Shown here: one piece after another, positions 11,838 to 25,007 of the stretch | How positions within the stretch are numbered: the stretch's first letter is position 1 | How the letters are laid out: each line of letters opens with the position of its first letter | NCBI GenBank assembly: GCA_003255065.1 | Contig: QAOA01001277.1 | Span: 143,519 to 207,518 of the forward strand | Reading direction: 5' to 3' | Origin: Cercis canadensis | Taxonomy: Eukaryota; Streptophyta; Magnoliopsida; Fabales; Fabaceae | Length of the DNA: 64,000 nucleotides | Position numbers and translations under genes: made by a program | Notes under the pieces: generated by a model | Database searches by the model: none | What the model saw: the letters and a program-made list of their open reading frames with translations, nothing else | Told to the model about the DNA's origin: nothing

Positions 11838-11859
11838 TATATATATATATATATATATA
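11838..11859. repeat. (AT)n microsatellite
   Basis: An uninterrupted run of AT dinucleotides, preceded by several 'aattat' units. Confidence 0.9.
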
Positions 11860-13076
11860 GTTATTTTATTTATATTTGAACATAATAATTATATATTTCA
11901 ACAAAATAATCACATATCGCNTATCGCCAAATGATAATATATATATGTACAAAATAATCATGTAGTACTACAAGATAATCACATAGCATCAAGAAATATT
12001 TTAAATATTTCACATAATATAGGAGGAACCAAAATATTGAAAGACCTTTTTCTTTTTTGTTTTACCATTAAAACAAAAATAAAATAAAATTAAAAGACCA
12101 TTTTGTTGGGAACCAAATCATCTTTTTCTTTAAATTTTAAAACTAAACAATAATTTTTTTCTAAAATTTAATAATATTCTTAGTGTTAATTGAGCTTCAT
12201 TCTCATACGTTAAGATTTTTTTTTCCTAATACATTAATATATTTTTGTTTTGGCTAAAGGAATCATTTCAAACGTTGAGCTTCATTCCTTTCTATTTTTA
12301 ATTTTTATTTCCTACTGTTTTATTGTTTTTTTTCTTTTACACATTACCGGAAGACCTGAGAAACCAAATAACTCCAACTCACGTGTCCACAGCTGGTTGG
12401 AAGTGAGCCTCTGCCGTACAAAACGCATGTGAGAAACCTCCATTTAATTTAATATTATATGAATATTAATGCTGCTTTTCTTCTTAAGTAGTATTTGGTG
12501 TGGGAATTAAATTTGGGGAAAAGTCATAAAAATCTCTTATAACTATGTTCTTGTTGTGCTTTCTTTTATATGTTTAAAAAATGTAGAAAATATCTCTTTG
12601 AATTTTTAAAATGTGCATTTTACCCCTACGACTCTGACGTCCGTCTATTTATGGACAAAAAAAAGAATTTAAATATTATAATTTGATTCCAAAGCTCTTT
12701 GAATATTATTTTTTGACCTTAATTTTTATAAATTTATTTTTATTTATACTCCTATAAAATTACACTATATCCCAGATTAATCATATCACATACACATTAA
12801 TACACAAACGTCAGGATTGGAGAGAAAAATACACATTTTAAAAGTTCAATGAGGCATTTACATTGAATGTTCTTGAAAAAGTAGTTTCACTAGCCGCCGC
12901 TCGCAGTGGTGACCCAAGATTCCCACCAGACAAGAATCCACCGTTGTCACGGTCTCACCTCGTGAGATGGAGACATTGGATGAGAATCCAAAGCCAATAT
13001 TCCCCACAAGGTGGGAATTCAAAGCTTGAAAATGTTTGTTTATTTATTTATTTTCTTTTTTATTAAAATTGGGTTT

Positions 13077-13369
13077 TTTGACTTGTATTTTGATATTTAT
13101 TTATTTTATTATTATAATTTAAAAATTATTTACTTTAATATTATATTTTTATTTAAAAAATAAATAAATATCAATAATAAAATTTATTGAACACGTCACA
13201 TGTCATATGACATATCCTTTGAGAATATGTCACATGACATGTAGTGTATTTGATGAAACCTACCTATTGACATTTGTTTTTTTAAAATAAAAAATTATAA
13301 TATTTAAGTAAATAATTTTAAAACTATAATAAAATAAGTAAATTATTAAAATATAATATTCAAGTCAAA
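13077..13369. mobile_element. AT-rich foldback element
   Basis: The left end TTTGACTTG (13077-13085) is matched by CAAGTCAAA at 13361-13369, and roughly 80-100 bp inward on both sides are imperfectly complementary. The centre holds the palindrome ATGTCATATGACAT and the pair 'gtcacatg' / 'catgtgac'. This is the structure of a small non-autonomous DNA transposon. I could not define a target duplication. Confidence 0.5.
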
Positions 13370-14025
13370 GTTCGTCAAATTTAAAAAAGTATTTTTAAAA
13401 AATTTTAAAGATTCAAAACACACCCTTGAGAAAATTTCAGGTTGCCTTAAGAATTGTGAACATACTAATTAGTTAAATTAAGTTGTTAATCTTTTTAGTA
13501 CATGGAAAAGTCGTTAAAATAAATTGAACACAATCTTCTACCAAAGTTTCTGCTCTCCTAATTACTTAAATTTAACCCTGGTGTGGCTATAGAATGATTT
13601 TAACTGCCATGCACAATGATTTTGGCTATATTCTGTAGTCATCTATGTGTAAAAGACTACTATTCAATTTTCTCAATCAAACAAGGAAGAGAATTAGGTG
13701 AATATCAGTTGATTTTCAAGACTTCATACTATATATACAATGTTGAAAACTCAGAAAACTAATGGGAAGCCAATTCATCTCATACTCTTTTTTATTTACT
13801 TACTATGTACTCTTTGGGGTAAATTTCTCATTCTTCATATTCCTTACTTTAGGAACCTTCTAGGAACTGGGATTGCAACTTTCACTCAACTTCCTTCAGT
13901 GTTCTCTAAATTGCCCTTTCCACTTCTCCATCTGCAATCTTTCAATCAAAACAAAAAACAAAAACAAAAAAACATTATTACCATTAACAAAGAATTGCAT
14001 CATTTTTCAGAAAATTCAATAAAAT

Positions 14026-14903
14026 TTATCTACTTTTTTGTAGCATTTTTATAGAGGGGGAGAAAATAGAAACCTCTGTTTCTGTCTCTAACACTGCAAA
14101 CAACTCTTCAGAGGAGAAATTGGTGTTGAAGCTTTTGATATTGACACCAAGGCTTTTCAAGCACTTGAGGACCTCAACCATTGAATCAATTGCAGATGTA
14201 GAATTAGGAATCATGAATTGACTTTTGGTTCCCCCAACTCTTTTCCTCTCCACTAGAGCTTTAAGAGTGCCTTCAAGCTCAAAATTTTCTCTCTGCAACT
14301 CTTCCCTGCAACTCTGAAGCCGTTTAATTTCCCTTGTTGCCATCGAAACTACTGAATTACTATCAGTCTGCCAAAGAAAGAGTCGTGAGGATAATTCAAA
14401 AGAAAATGGCCACAAAAGAAAAAGATTAACCAATTAAAGGGTAAGATTTTCCATACTTTGGTTCCATAAGGTAACATGGAGTGCAGGGCTAAGCAATACT
14501 GCTTCTGCCTCTGTCTCCTAATTCTCTCGTTAATCATATGCCGGAAACCGCGTTCTCTTTCGTATTCTTCAACCTTTCTTCTATCAACTGGGAAACTTCC
14601 TTTCAAGAACCCAATCAATCTCTTATTCAAATTCTGGGAATTTGATACATTTTGAGAACTTTCATGCCCAAATCCAATTCTGGGTATGTTTATATATGGG
14701 ATAAAAGCACTTGGATTTGAAGGAGGAAGAACTACATCTATCAAGTTCTGGGAACTTGATGGTCCAAGATCAAAACTTTCTTGCTCAGATTCAATTCTGG
14801 TGGGTAAGTCTATATCTGAAATAGAAGTGATTTCACTTGCATAAGGAAGAGGTTCATGCCAGAAAATTTCACCCAGGAGCTTCTCAGGGCAAAATCTATC
14901 CAT
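14026..14903 (-). CDS. bHLH92: bHLH92-like transcription factor
   Basis: Two exons, 14903-14457 and 14367-14026, encode 262 residues. The helix-loop-helix domain spans roughly residues 115-175 and is split by the intron in the loop, after LHSMLPYGTK. The basic region RHMINERIRRQRQKQ keeps the His, Glu, Arg spacing of E-box/G-box-binding plant bHLH proteins. A leucine-containing coiled segment (REIKRLQSCREELQREN) follows, and then a C-terminal domain with SAIDSMVEVLKCLKSLGVNIK. This arrangement resembles Arabidopsis bHLH92, a nuclear factor reported as stress-responsive. The N-terminus is acidic and serine-rich, starting MDRFCPEKLLGEIFW. The frame is intact and the start is the first ATG after an upstream region without coding character. 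Confidence 0.85.
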
Positions 14904-17124
14904 GTGTTACAGCTTCTTTTTCTCTGTGATTTGATTTGCTTTCCTGGGAATTTCAAATTTCAGTTGCTCCTGCCGCCGTTAAGACAATGGTGTTCTGAAG
15001 AGAAATTGGAATTTATATGTTGACGAAATCTCCTGGAGCATAATGAAAACGTGGTCAACTTTGTTGTTTTGACTTTTTTTGGGTCAAACTGACAAAGTAT
15101 TATGTATTATTATACGTTCGTGTACGCCTGTACGGTATATATTAATTGATATAAGCCGCATTTTAAAAGTGAATAAGGTGTCATATTCCATTCGTGCAAG
15201 CCCCCAAATAAGAATAATGCCAGAAGAAGCCTTTGGTCAATTTTCTGCCATTGTCGACATGTTTTTCTTCTTATTTTGTTTTTCGATTTGTTCTTGTCTT
15301 ATTTTAATAGGAGGTCTTGTCCTTTCAAATATGACTTTTTTCACTCTAATTTTAAATACGAAAAAATTATATATTTTAAAGACGATTTTAATATTATTTA
15401 ACCTATTAATTATTTAAAACATAACTTAAATACATTTTAGGTGTATATATTTTTTGACANATATTCCATTCGTGCAAGCCCCCAAATAAGAATAATGGCA
15501 GAAGAAGACTTTGGTCAATTTTCTGCCATTGTCGACATGTTTTTCTTCTTATTTTGTTTTTCGATTTGTTCTTGTCTTATTTTAATAGGAGATCTTGTCC
15601 TTTCAAATATGACTTTTTTCACTCTAATTTTAAATACGAAAAAATTATATATTTTAAAGACGATTTTAATATTATTTAACCTATTAATTATTTAAAACAT
15701 AACTTAAATACATTTTAGGTGTATATATTTTTTGACATATTTTTATATATTATTTTTATTTTTATATTTTTTAAAANATATATTTTTTAATATATATTAA
15801 ATAAGTTAATTTTTTAAATTTTTTATAATAACACTAAAATTACATTATCCTTGATTTCAAATCAGACAATGATGTCATGTGAGTAATTTGGCCTTTTCTT
15901 CTGTGTCCCGTCAATTGGGTCAATGGAATCCTTAAATGCAACCACAATTCTACACCCATGGCCACGTGGGTGCCATGCCATCAGCCACATGGCACCACGT
16001 TTTGACCTTTCCACACAGATGCCAATCATGCACTCAACAATTTCAATTTCTTCCCTAATACTAAAGTCTCAAAACTATGGAGCGGCTGATGTGCACTATT
16101 ATTTTCAAGTTTGAGATTGTTTTTATATTTTACCAAGTTTTTTTAAATATTAAATTAGTATTCATAAAATAAATAAGAAGTTCGTAAAAATTAAAAATAC
16201 ATTAAATTTATAAGATTTTGATCTTTTTTATGAACCGTTTAATAAAAAATAATGTATCATGTAAGAACATATATATTAATTTTGAAGTTGAATTTTTTTT
16301 TTTTTTTTTATATTTTGCTAATTTTTTTTTAAACATTAGATCAGTACACATATAACAGATAAGAAGCTCATAAATTTTTATTCTATTTTTCGTGGCTGAA
16401 GTTAGTGAAGTGTGAATGGGTGAAGAGACCATGACCATTGACTTGGTAATCTCTCAATTGATTGACTTTTCATTTCAAATAAAAACACGTTGGGTTTGTG
16501 GAAATACTATATTACTTGTTATGATAATGAGAGGTTAAGAGTTGGACAATAGTATACTCGCAGTCTTGCATGACTTCTTCATGTTTCTGTAATCTTTTAA
16601 TTTGTTGATTGGTAAGAGTCAAATTGGACGATTTTGAGTTTACTTCCCTGCTGCAAAGTTGAGGTGGCATAACCTCAATCACTTGTTTCTTGATATTTAC
16701 CTTCTAATTATAGACATTTTATATTATATTTTATGATTAGATATTATAAACTTGGCATAACCCAAGTTTGATGATTAGATATTATATTTTATGTTAATAG
16801 AATCTTTCTTAAGTTCACAAGGAAAGGAAGAGGGTTCTGTGAAGTTGATGCATAGTCTCTAATAGGACAAACTTGGGTTATAGAGAAACTGTATTTTATA
16901 CATAGAAAAATGTATAATTTTATGTACATAAATGTCTCTAGAACTTGGTATAGCTATTCAGGAGCCTATCTTATTGCATAACCCATTGACAATCTCGTTG
17001 CAGTCCTAACACTCGCCATTGAATTTGAGTCTGTTCCTTCTCATTGGTCTGAGCTGAGGAAGCATTTATATTCTTCCTTGTTTAGTTTCAATGTAAGTTG
17101 TAGTGAGCCCCAGATTTTGAACAT
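14904..17124. other. intergenic spacer with bHLH promoter and CFM3-like 3' region
   Basis: No gene is seen. Sequence just above 14903 should hold the bHLH promoter. Bases 15960-16005 are GC-richer and include the G-box core CACGTG ('ggccacgtgggtgcc') and a second ACGT-type site ('ccacgtttt'). About 16900-17124 probably belongs to the 3' UTR of the CRM gene. An N at 15777 lies in AT-rich sequence. Confidence 0.4.
15183..15740. repeat. about 277-bp duplication around N (15460)
   Basis: Sequence from 15183 to 15459 recurs from 15461 to about 15740, starting 'atattccattcgtgc' and ending 'tttttgaca'. I see only a few substitutions, such as gcc/gac and ggtc/gatc. Because the copies meet exactly at an N, an unmerged contig overlap from two haplotypes is the simplest reading. 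Confidence 0.85.
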
Positions 17125-20100
17125 TCAGGTTGAAGATTCTAAGTTATCATCTTCATCTTCACTATCATTTTCACCATTATATGTCTCAAGATAAGCCTCA
17201 TCTCCTTCATCACTATCTCCCACCTGTATATAAAGCAGAAGATATTGATCCGAAATGAGAATGGTGAGATTATGTATGTATGTACCTATAAATAAAAAGA
17301 GAAAGGGAGTGAAACCTCAGTGTCCTCTTCATCATCAGTAGGATAAGCCGAATCTAATCTGTCATACAATGTTTCATCTCCTTCATCCTTTACAATCTCC
17401 AGTTGTTCCTATGAAAAGAGACACAAGCAAAATTAAAGTTTGAAGCTAAACAGGGGTTTCCATAGAAGTAACAACTTGCTTGCAACATGAGATCATAAAA
17501 ATAGTTGAGATCAGGAAGGCCATACTATTTCAGATCTTATTTTCTGCACTTTACTTTGCAGAGCTGAAACATGGCTTAAGAGGGCCTGTTCAACAAAAAG
17601 AGAGATCTTAGCAAAAAGCATTTGTTTCCTAGAAGAAACACACACACACACACAAGCATTCACACTCATGTACACATATTTATAGAGCAAGAGATAGACA
17701 TCTAAATAGATGGATTAAAAGAGGTAACGCGGGGAGGGGGGGATTTCAGAACATCAATCAGGGGGAAGACCATAAAGATTTAAGGGTAAGCCACTGTCAG
17801 AACCAAAAAAAAAAAAATGTTGCTTTCTGGGTCCTGCAAAATTTGAAGAGGCTAGTTTTAAGTGTTATATTAAATAGATCAGGCCCCAATCCAGTGGTTC
17901 TGTCAACCAGGCATTAGGTGGTGATAGAATTGAGGGTCAAGAGGTGCAGTGATAACTTAAATGCTCCTGTGAAGTGACACCTACATTTCTCTCCAGAAGT
18001 GGAAAGGCTAGAAGGTATTATAAAATACATGTTTCTAAAGGTACCTCACGCCTTTGGAGCTCAATTGAACGTGCCAAAGCCTTTCTCTTTGTCAAAAGAT
18101 TCTTTGGTCTCAACATTGAAGGTCGCTTATAGTCCTTTCCCCGAAATACAATTACAGCATATCCTTTTGAAACTTTGTCTACTGATACCAAAACACCTCC
18201 ACTCTCAGCTTCAAGAGCTAATGCAACTTTTTTCACCTGTTCAAAAGTTTTAGCTTTTACCATTATCTTGACCAATTCCCGGTATTTCCAGTGCAAGTGC
18301 ATGTTCTCAATGGTACCATCAAAAACTCCACGCCTACCTGAAACCATAAATTCCCATAAACAAAACATAATTCAAGTACCCATGGGTACACTGAGTGTGT
18401 CTTTCCAAATAGGTCTTCATAAGCATATTCAGTGCTTTCAGAAGCATAACATATTGGGATGGGGATTTGGGGACAGGGGCGTGAGGGAAAAGAGCATAGA
18501 GAAGAATACAGGGTTTAGTGCAGATAAAACTGATATCTATGGTGTTTTGACAATTGAGTACTAGATTCTCAAGTTGCAGAAATCCAATATTTAGACATTC
18601 TATTACCATATATTCAGTTTATAGGTTGGAAATTTTTCTTCAATATTTCTTCTTCTCACCTCTAGCGTTGGAAGTGAACTGAATAGCTCCTAAAATAAAA
18701 GTAGAGACAACTTTTACTAGGTAGAACTTTACCAAGAAGTAAGAAAGCTTTCATCCGCAATCCTAACTTGCGAAACATAAATCTCTCTTCATCAGTTATG
18801 CTTTCAGGGTCAGCTTGGTGTTCTGATGGCTTCAAAAACTGCTCCACCTTCATTAAGGCTCGTTCAGCTCTAATTAACTTTCTTTCAGCCTGGTAAACAA
18901 AAAGCCAGGAGTCAAAACCGTGCAATTCTAACTGGTATCATGTATAATATTATTTCCTATGATATATTGCTTCTTAATGCCTGAGGAACACCAAAATAAA
19001 TCTAGCATGATGTTAAGAGCTAAAAGAAGATGAAAAGAGAATGAAAAGCTCCAGGAAAGAATGGCACAATGTACATGATATTTTTAAACAGTTTGTTGTT
19101 TATTAGAGAGCCTTATTAAACGCATTTAAAACTAGTTTGTTGTTTTAACAGCTTTTTTGAGGCTAACCATGTGTAAATCTGCTCTGGACAGAAAGTAACT
19201 CATAAGCTTCTGTTCTCCTTGTAAACTCAATTCATTGTTGCCACCACTCCTTTCTTCATTCATAATCATTTCTAAAGGAGGGACTGGCCTCATCATGGTA
19301 TTATGAGACATTGCGTATCCTTCACCTCCTACATGGCTCATCCGCTTCCAGTTATATAATAACTGGATCATTTAACAAGAAACGGGGCTAACTTCTTCTT
19401 GACAGTTGGAAGCCATCCACTGTGGTAATCATTTAGGGGTAGGGAGGGAGGGCTTTCATCGACATACATTGGAGTTGTACTTGTACTCTTTTGTTGGTCA
19501 CCAGTTTTTAACTTAAGGGCATACATGTATTCAAGAAAAAAGTGTTGTATTACTGATAATAGCTGTAAAAAGAAAAACAGTCAACATGAAGGATCCTATC
19601 TCATCCTCAAAACTCATTGGTTATTTTCTTCTATAAGTATTTTTTATCATGTTGTGTACTGCCATTGCCGTCTGCAGTGTTCACTTACATCTACTGATAC
19701 TCTAAAGTTGCTGCTACAACTACAGCTTCCACACTTTTCCATTTATTTTATCATACATAATGATACTTCTCTTACAATACTATTATTAAACAGCTTCAGG
19801 TCAATCTGGCGGTCAAATTTCTAAAGTTAAAGCTATTAGAGTGATGCCAAGAGATATTTTTTGTGATTCAAGGAACTTACTAAAGCAAGCTTCCGATCTA
19901 GCTTTTTAACAAGGTCAGCATGTTGTAGTAGCTCAACTTCTCTCATAACTTTTGCTTTGTGACGATCATCCAATGTCTTTCCCCACTTAGCATCTGCATC
20001 CAAAGTTTCCCCAAGCGTCCCAGCCTCCCCTGATTGCTCTGATGTACTAATAGTCGGTACAATCAATGACGATGCTCTTAGCCGTGCCTGTTCCTCATCA

Positions 20101-23100
20101 TCTTGCAATGCTTTTGCCATTTTTTCCCTTTCTAGCAATGCTTGAGTGACATCTGGAGATAAAAAATTCTTTCCTCGATAGAAGACCAAGAAGTCTTTAT
20201 TTCTGGAGAGCAGTGTGCCCCCTGTCAATTTCTGTAGCCAACAAAAACAAAAAAAAAGTCTTAGTATTTATCCAACAAATCATCTCCTTGTACCCAAGAA
20301 AGAAGCAAATGCATCTAACAAATAACCGGATGAACTTAGTTTTGGTAAATATCTACAATTAGCATACTGATACTCCATCTGACACTAAGCTGGCCACAAA
20401 TCCATCTGATTGACTTCCATTCTTGGATTAATCTCCATGATCTTGATCATTACAATGTTATATTAAGATTGCTGAGAATATATATGGCCAATATCCCCCA
20501 TGATTAAATGACCGGCTGACCATAAAAGTGATTCAAAGCCCACAAAAAGAATAAGCAAGCATATTACATCCATCTGGCAAATTGTAAGCATCTCATAAGG
20601 GAATGTACAACAAACTCTATTCTTCAGCTTTCAATTGATTCAATATAGTCTTCAAAATGGATAAATAAAATAGAATGGTGCTAAGTAACAGACTACAAGA
20701 AAAAGTCACCTTCTACACAGATATCAATTTTTTGGGTGTACATCAATGGTTTCTAGGATGCACAATTTGTTTGCCATTCAATGACAGCGTTTAAGAATGA
20801 GGAAGACCAATGCTGTCACTAGTAAATTAATTCATACAATGTCAATTGAAAAAAAGAATAAAAGAAATAGCTATATAATCTAAATTTAGAATCTTTGCCT
20901 CCAAAGAAAGATCCATGTTTTAACCTCTTTCCAGAAGAATTTTCATATGAATTGGGCAAGCCAACCAGCAAAATCTTTTTCCATGAAATCAAATAATAAG
21001 CCTTATGATGAGGGCAAACAAGCTGAATGAGTGATATCTCTCCACCAAGGAAACATATTATATGCATATGCATAAGAAGAGAGACATTATGGTCAATTTA
21101 TTTTGGGCACTCCTAAATGAGCAAGTGCACCTTTTACATAAAACCTGGTTTCCACCCTTCCATTCCCATAAAAGACATAAAATGCATGCCAGTTATTAAG
21201 CAGGAAAGATAAAATATACTCGTCGAAGGAGTAACTTAGAACTATGTAAACAAATGTTATTTGCACAGAAAAATGATGCAAAGAAGAGGCCAAATTGAAT
21301 GTCCTCCTTTAAGAATAAGTGAGTGAGTGACCAGCAAGACATCACAGTTCACAGTTCACAGCCCACAAGGAGTGCAAATATTGCTTACCAATTAAAGAAG
21401 AAAAAAGGGAAACGAAGTATTGAATAAGATTGCAGATGCAGGTACCATATTCACAGGAATAAAAAACTAACTAGACTTATCAAATGAACCCTGTTGTTGT
21501 GTTTCTTGAGCATTTATATTATCTGGCTTCATAACTAAAAATATCTATTTGCTGGAGCATCTTGAATTGAATTCTTTGTACTATGTTCTTTTATTCATAC
21601 AAAATAGGGTCACTATCTTCTCTTGCAAAAGTTCAGGACTAGATTAAATTCCATTGATGCCCAACAGAGGGACAGAACCAAGAGGCTCACTGATTTTTTC
21701 TGTTAACTCATTTATCATCAGAAAAGAATTAGTGAGACATTGCCACAAAATAGCACCAATGGAAGGTGATAGTAAAAGAGTTTATGGGACATTAATGACA
21801 TCGTTATCAAATATCAGAAACCGAAGAAAGGTAATAATAATAATAGTAAAACTAGAAACACTGTCAATCTGTCATAAAAGAAAAGGAGGAGGAGGAAGAT
21901 AAGGTGGCATTGGGGCAGCAAATAGGTTTAAAACAGAAAACATTCTTCTTATCAACTGTTGTCATAGGTAAATTAAGTCAATAAAAAATGCTAATCTTCT
22001 TAACACAGGCCGAGGTATATCGATTGGAAGGTAAAAGGGTTCAAATTCTTGAGACTTACACCGTGCATATATGCTCCTAAAGGATAAGCTTCACCTAATG
22101 GTTGCTGCTAGCAAATAGATGGAAAAATATGCACATTTTCCAACCACAAACAGATAACTTACCTATTAGCAACTAACCTGCCAGTTCTGGAGTTAAGTAA
22201 ATATATATATATATCAATGGAATCAGAAAAGGCATGATTTATCACCTTAATGTCTTCTGCCATTCTCTCACTGGTAGTCAGCTGCACACCACGTTTGAGG
22301 GCAACTTTTGCAATTGAACTTTTTTCCCACAATTTAATCATGGCTGCAGCTAAACCTTGAAGCTGTCTGTTTCTACCTGCATACCATAAATAATACAGAA
22401 TTAAAATAAATTTCTAAACTACATATGTATAATTAGTACAGCAACTCACCTAATGCAAAATGAGGAGGAAGGCCTCTTGAAACTCTTCTTAGAGAAGTTG
22501 CCTCCCATAAACCAAGTGTGGGTTTGACTCCATAGGGAAGAACTCTGAAGGGTGGTTGGTAACCAGGAATCGTTGCAGGAAGCATATCTGCATCCACAGG
22601 CAATGGATCGCATTCAGGCCAATCTGTGTACCGAGGGCCTAGATTATCCAATAATTTGTCTACTTCATCTTCATATTTGACTTCTGGCAGTGATTCTCTT
22701 TCCTTCTGGCCGTTAGTAGTTTCCAAATTTTCTAACTGTTTGTTCATCTCAGTATTAGAAGCAAAGTCAGAAGGTTTTCCAACAGCATTATTAGAAGGTG
22801 TTGGTAAAAATTTAGAAGTCTTGCTTTTCTTATATATCTGTTTGGTCAGTTGTACTGAAGGAGTCTCATAGGTCACACCCCTGTATAAGGAAACAGAGTT
22901 GCCAGACCTCCAGATCACCACACCACCAGTTTTTCTCTGAATATGATTTCAAAAATATACAAGAAAATAACTAAAGTTATTGACGGTGAAAGAAGACATC
23001 ATTTAAACAAACTTATTAATGCAATTCTAACAGAACATTTACATTAAACATTACATGCTTTTATATTTCTAAATGACAGAGTACACAGTCACTTTAGATA

Positions 23101-24836
23101 TTATATACAAGAAAACATAGCAAAGCTCACTCCAGAAGTTCCAATCAAATAACATTCAACTAGATCTGTCAGAATAATCTGGACTCTTATAAAAAATTCT
23201 GTGGTGTGGAAGTAGGAAAGGAATTCCAAGTTCATCAGCACACTCCAGTGAGTGCTTCTCCAGGAATTTGGAAGATGACAGAAACATTTATCACAACATT
23301 CAAAATTTGTAAAATAGCCAGATTCCATCTCAAGTCAATAATTTGACAAACTTCAGAGAAAGTCCTAAAAACAGCTTTGAGAAAATGTGTCAATACTAAT
23401 GTAGCTTTCCTCCTCTAAATGCCAACCTCCAATACCAGGAAAGGGCAGGTGTTGAAGGATTCTTATTTCTTAAAAATGATCACACTGACCTGGGAAATAA
23501 TTGTGTACAGCTAATCTTCTCTACAATCCACTGCCTACAGTGACAATCATTTTCCCCCCACATTTGAGATGCCTTGAGCAAGTAAAAATATTTCAATAGG
23601 CATTCAGTTTGAAAAGTCATTCACTGCACCACTCTACAGTCTACATGGGTGAAAGCCCTCTTTCATCCATGTAAGACATGATTGCCCATAGATTTGTTGC
23701 TCTACTTACTTTTAAGAATTTCATGAAGCTTGTGATCTGAATCCAGTAGCAATTCAATATGTTTGTCCACACTCCATACAGATTAAATGGTTGTTCAATA
23801 CTCTTTTTCATTTGTCTCTTTATCTATATATCTCATAAAATTGCATAACCAAAACTGAAGACTTTAAAAGATTGTATATGCATAAAGGTAATGGAGAAAG
23901 GCAAACCTCCAGTATCTCATGCATCCTCTTCATGTTAAGTGCAGCAGCACCTTCGAATTTCAGCCTCACAATCTCTGATGTCTTCCACCTTTCATGAATC
24001 ATGTCTACAACAGCTTGAGTTACTCCACCACCCCCAATTCTTGTCTTATGCTTCTTCTGAAAAGTCAAATTCTTGAGCCTCCTCAATTCTGACTCAGGAA
24101 GAGTCAGTTCTGCCAAAGATGTCTTAGTCTTTCTCCTCGCAGAATTCCTTGCTCCTTCCTCTTTCTCCTTTGGCTTCTCCCATGGAAACCTTACCTCCCC
24201 ATCACCTCCAAAACTACCTATCCCCAATGGCGATTCTGGCAAAAATCCACCTCGTGTATTCGGCAACATTCCCTCCTCAACATAAAATATATCCTCTACA
24301 GACCCTTTTTCTATTACCCTCTCCCTTGTTTTGTCCTGCTCCTCAATACCATCATCAACATACCCAAATTTCTTCAATTTTTCCACAATCCTCTCCATTG
24401 TACTACCACTGCCACCCCCACTAACACCACTATCATTTTCAGCACCACTATCAGTATCACTGTTCTCAAAATCTAATCTTGATGCTTGCCCATTTTCACC
24501 ACTTCTATAATCCAAAACAGCCCGAGGAGGTTTTGTTCCATTTTTTTGGGGTTCATTCCATTTTCTTAACCAACTGTCACAACATAAATTCTTCTTGGGG
24601 CAATATTGAAAGATGGGTTTTTTCACACTAACAAAACTTGAATTCCTAAAGGGTCTACGTTCACTGAGTGAACCATAGATGACCCAGTTCCCAGTCGCAC
24701 AGAAAGTGTGGTTTTCAAAATGAATTGATGAACTATACCTGAAGAACTTGAAGGAATGGAGCTTGTGGGAGCTCTGAAAGGAATCGAACAATGTTGCTGC
24801 TGGGTGAAGCTGACGACTAGGTATAAGAGCCATCAT
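17125..24836 (-). CDS. CFM3A: CFM3-like CRM-domain chloroplast group II intron splicing factor
   Basis: Nine exons in order: 24836-23907, 22936-22450, 22376-22246, 20231-19881, 18889-18733, 18337-18045, 17585-17526, 17408-17316, 17223-17125. All borders are GT-AG and all phases join, giving 866 residues, close to CFM3 proteins. The N-terminus ([17 protein letters not shown]...) is Ser/Arg-rich like a chloroplast transit peptide. Three CRM RNA-binding domains follow. The first is marked by [17 protein letters not shown] and [14 protein letters not shown], the second by [20 protein letters not shown] and [19 protein letters not shown], and the third by [20 protein letters not shown] and [15 protein letters not shown]. 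The C-terminus is very acidic (DSEDEDDN). CRM proteins bind and help splice organellar group II introns, and CFM3 acts with CAF1/CAF2 in plastids. Introns are large (up to 2 kb) and show no coding content. Orthology to CFM3A is from memory. Confidence 0.9.
17637..17655. repeat. (CA)n microsatellite in intron
   Basis: A short CA-dinucleotide run within the intron between exons 6 and 7 of the CRM gene. Confidence 0.8.
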
Positions 24837-24960
24837 AGAGTCCAGAAATCACTGAACATAATTTCAGTGAAACGAAAATGATAAGCACTCAAATTCGTCA
24901 ATTGAAGTATATATAATTTCCGAGACTAGAAAGCAAGGTTATTATTTTTTTTTTCCCGGC

Positions 24961-25007
24961 TTCTGCTTCTGCTTCTTCTTCTTCTTCTTCTTCTGCTGCT
25001 GCTGCCA
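24961..25007. repeat. trinucleotide (CTT/CTG)n repeat upstream of the CRM gene
   Basis: Bases read as (ttctgc)(ttc)n(tgc)n on the plus strand, about 125-170 bp upstream of the CRM-gene ATG. On the transcribed strand this is a GAA/GCA-type tract, common in plant 5' UTRs, so it may be transcribed. Confidence 0.7.

Larger units (their letters stand above)
10031..13076. other. AT-rich intergenic region with SINE-like and low-complexity sequence
   Basis: I see no intact gene. The stretch contains a candidate secreted-peptide relic (10672-10863), a SINE-like block (11330-11580), an (AT)n run at 11838-11859, and an N at 11921 flanked by a 6-bp duplication (tatcgc). Around 10480-10640 there is retroelement-like sequence ('taagcatcagagctcg') that I could not place in a family. 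Confidence 0.4.

Noticed and set aside
13740..14054. Plus-strand frame of 104 codons
   Set aside because: Low-complexity Phe/Leu/Lys composition, and it overlaps the 3' end of the bHLH gene on the other strand.
19525..22341. Possible nested genes in the large introns of the CRM gene
   Set aside because: Frames there are short, unconserved in look and without splice-consistent extensions. Only the recognised exons join in phase.
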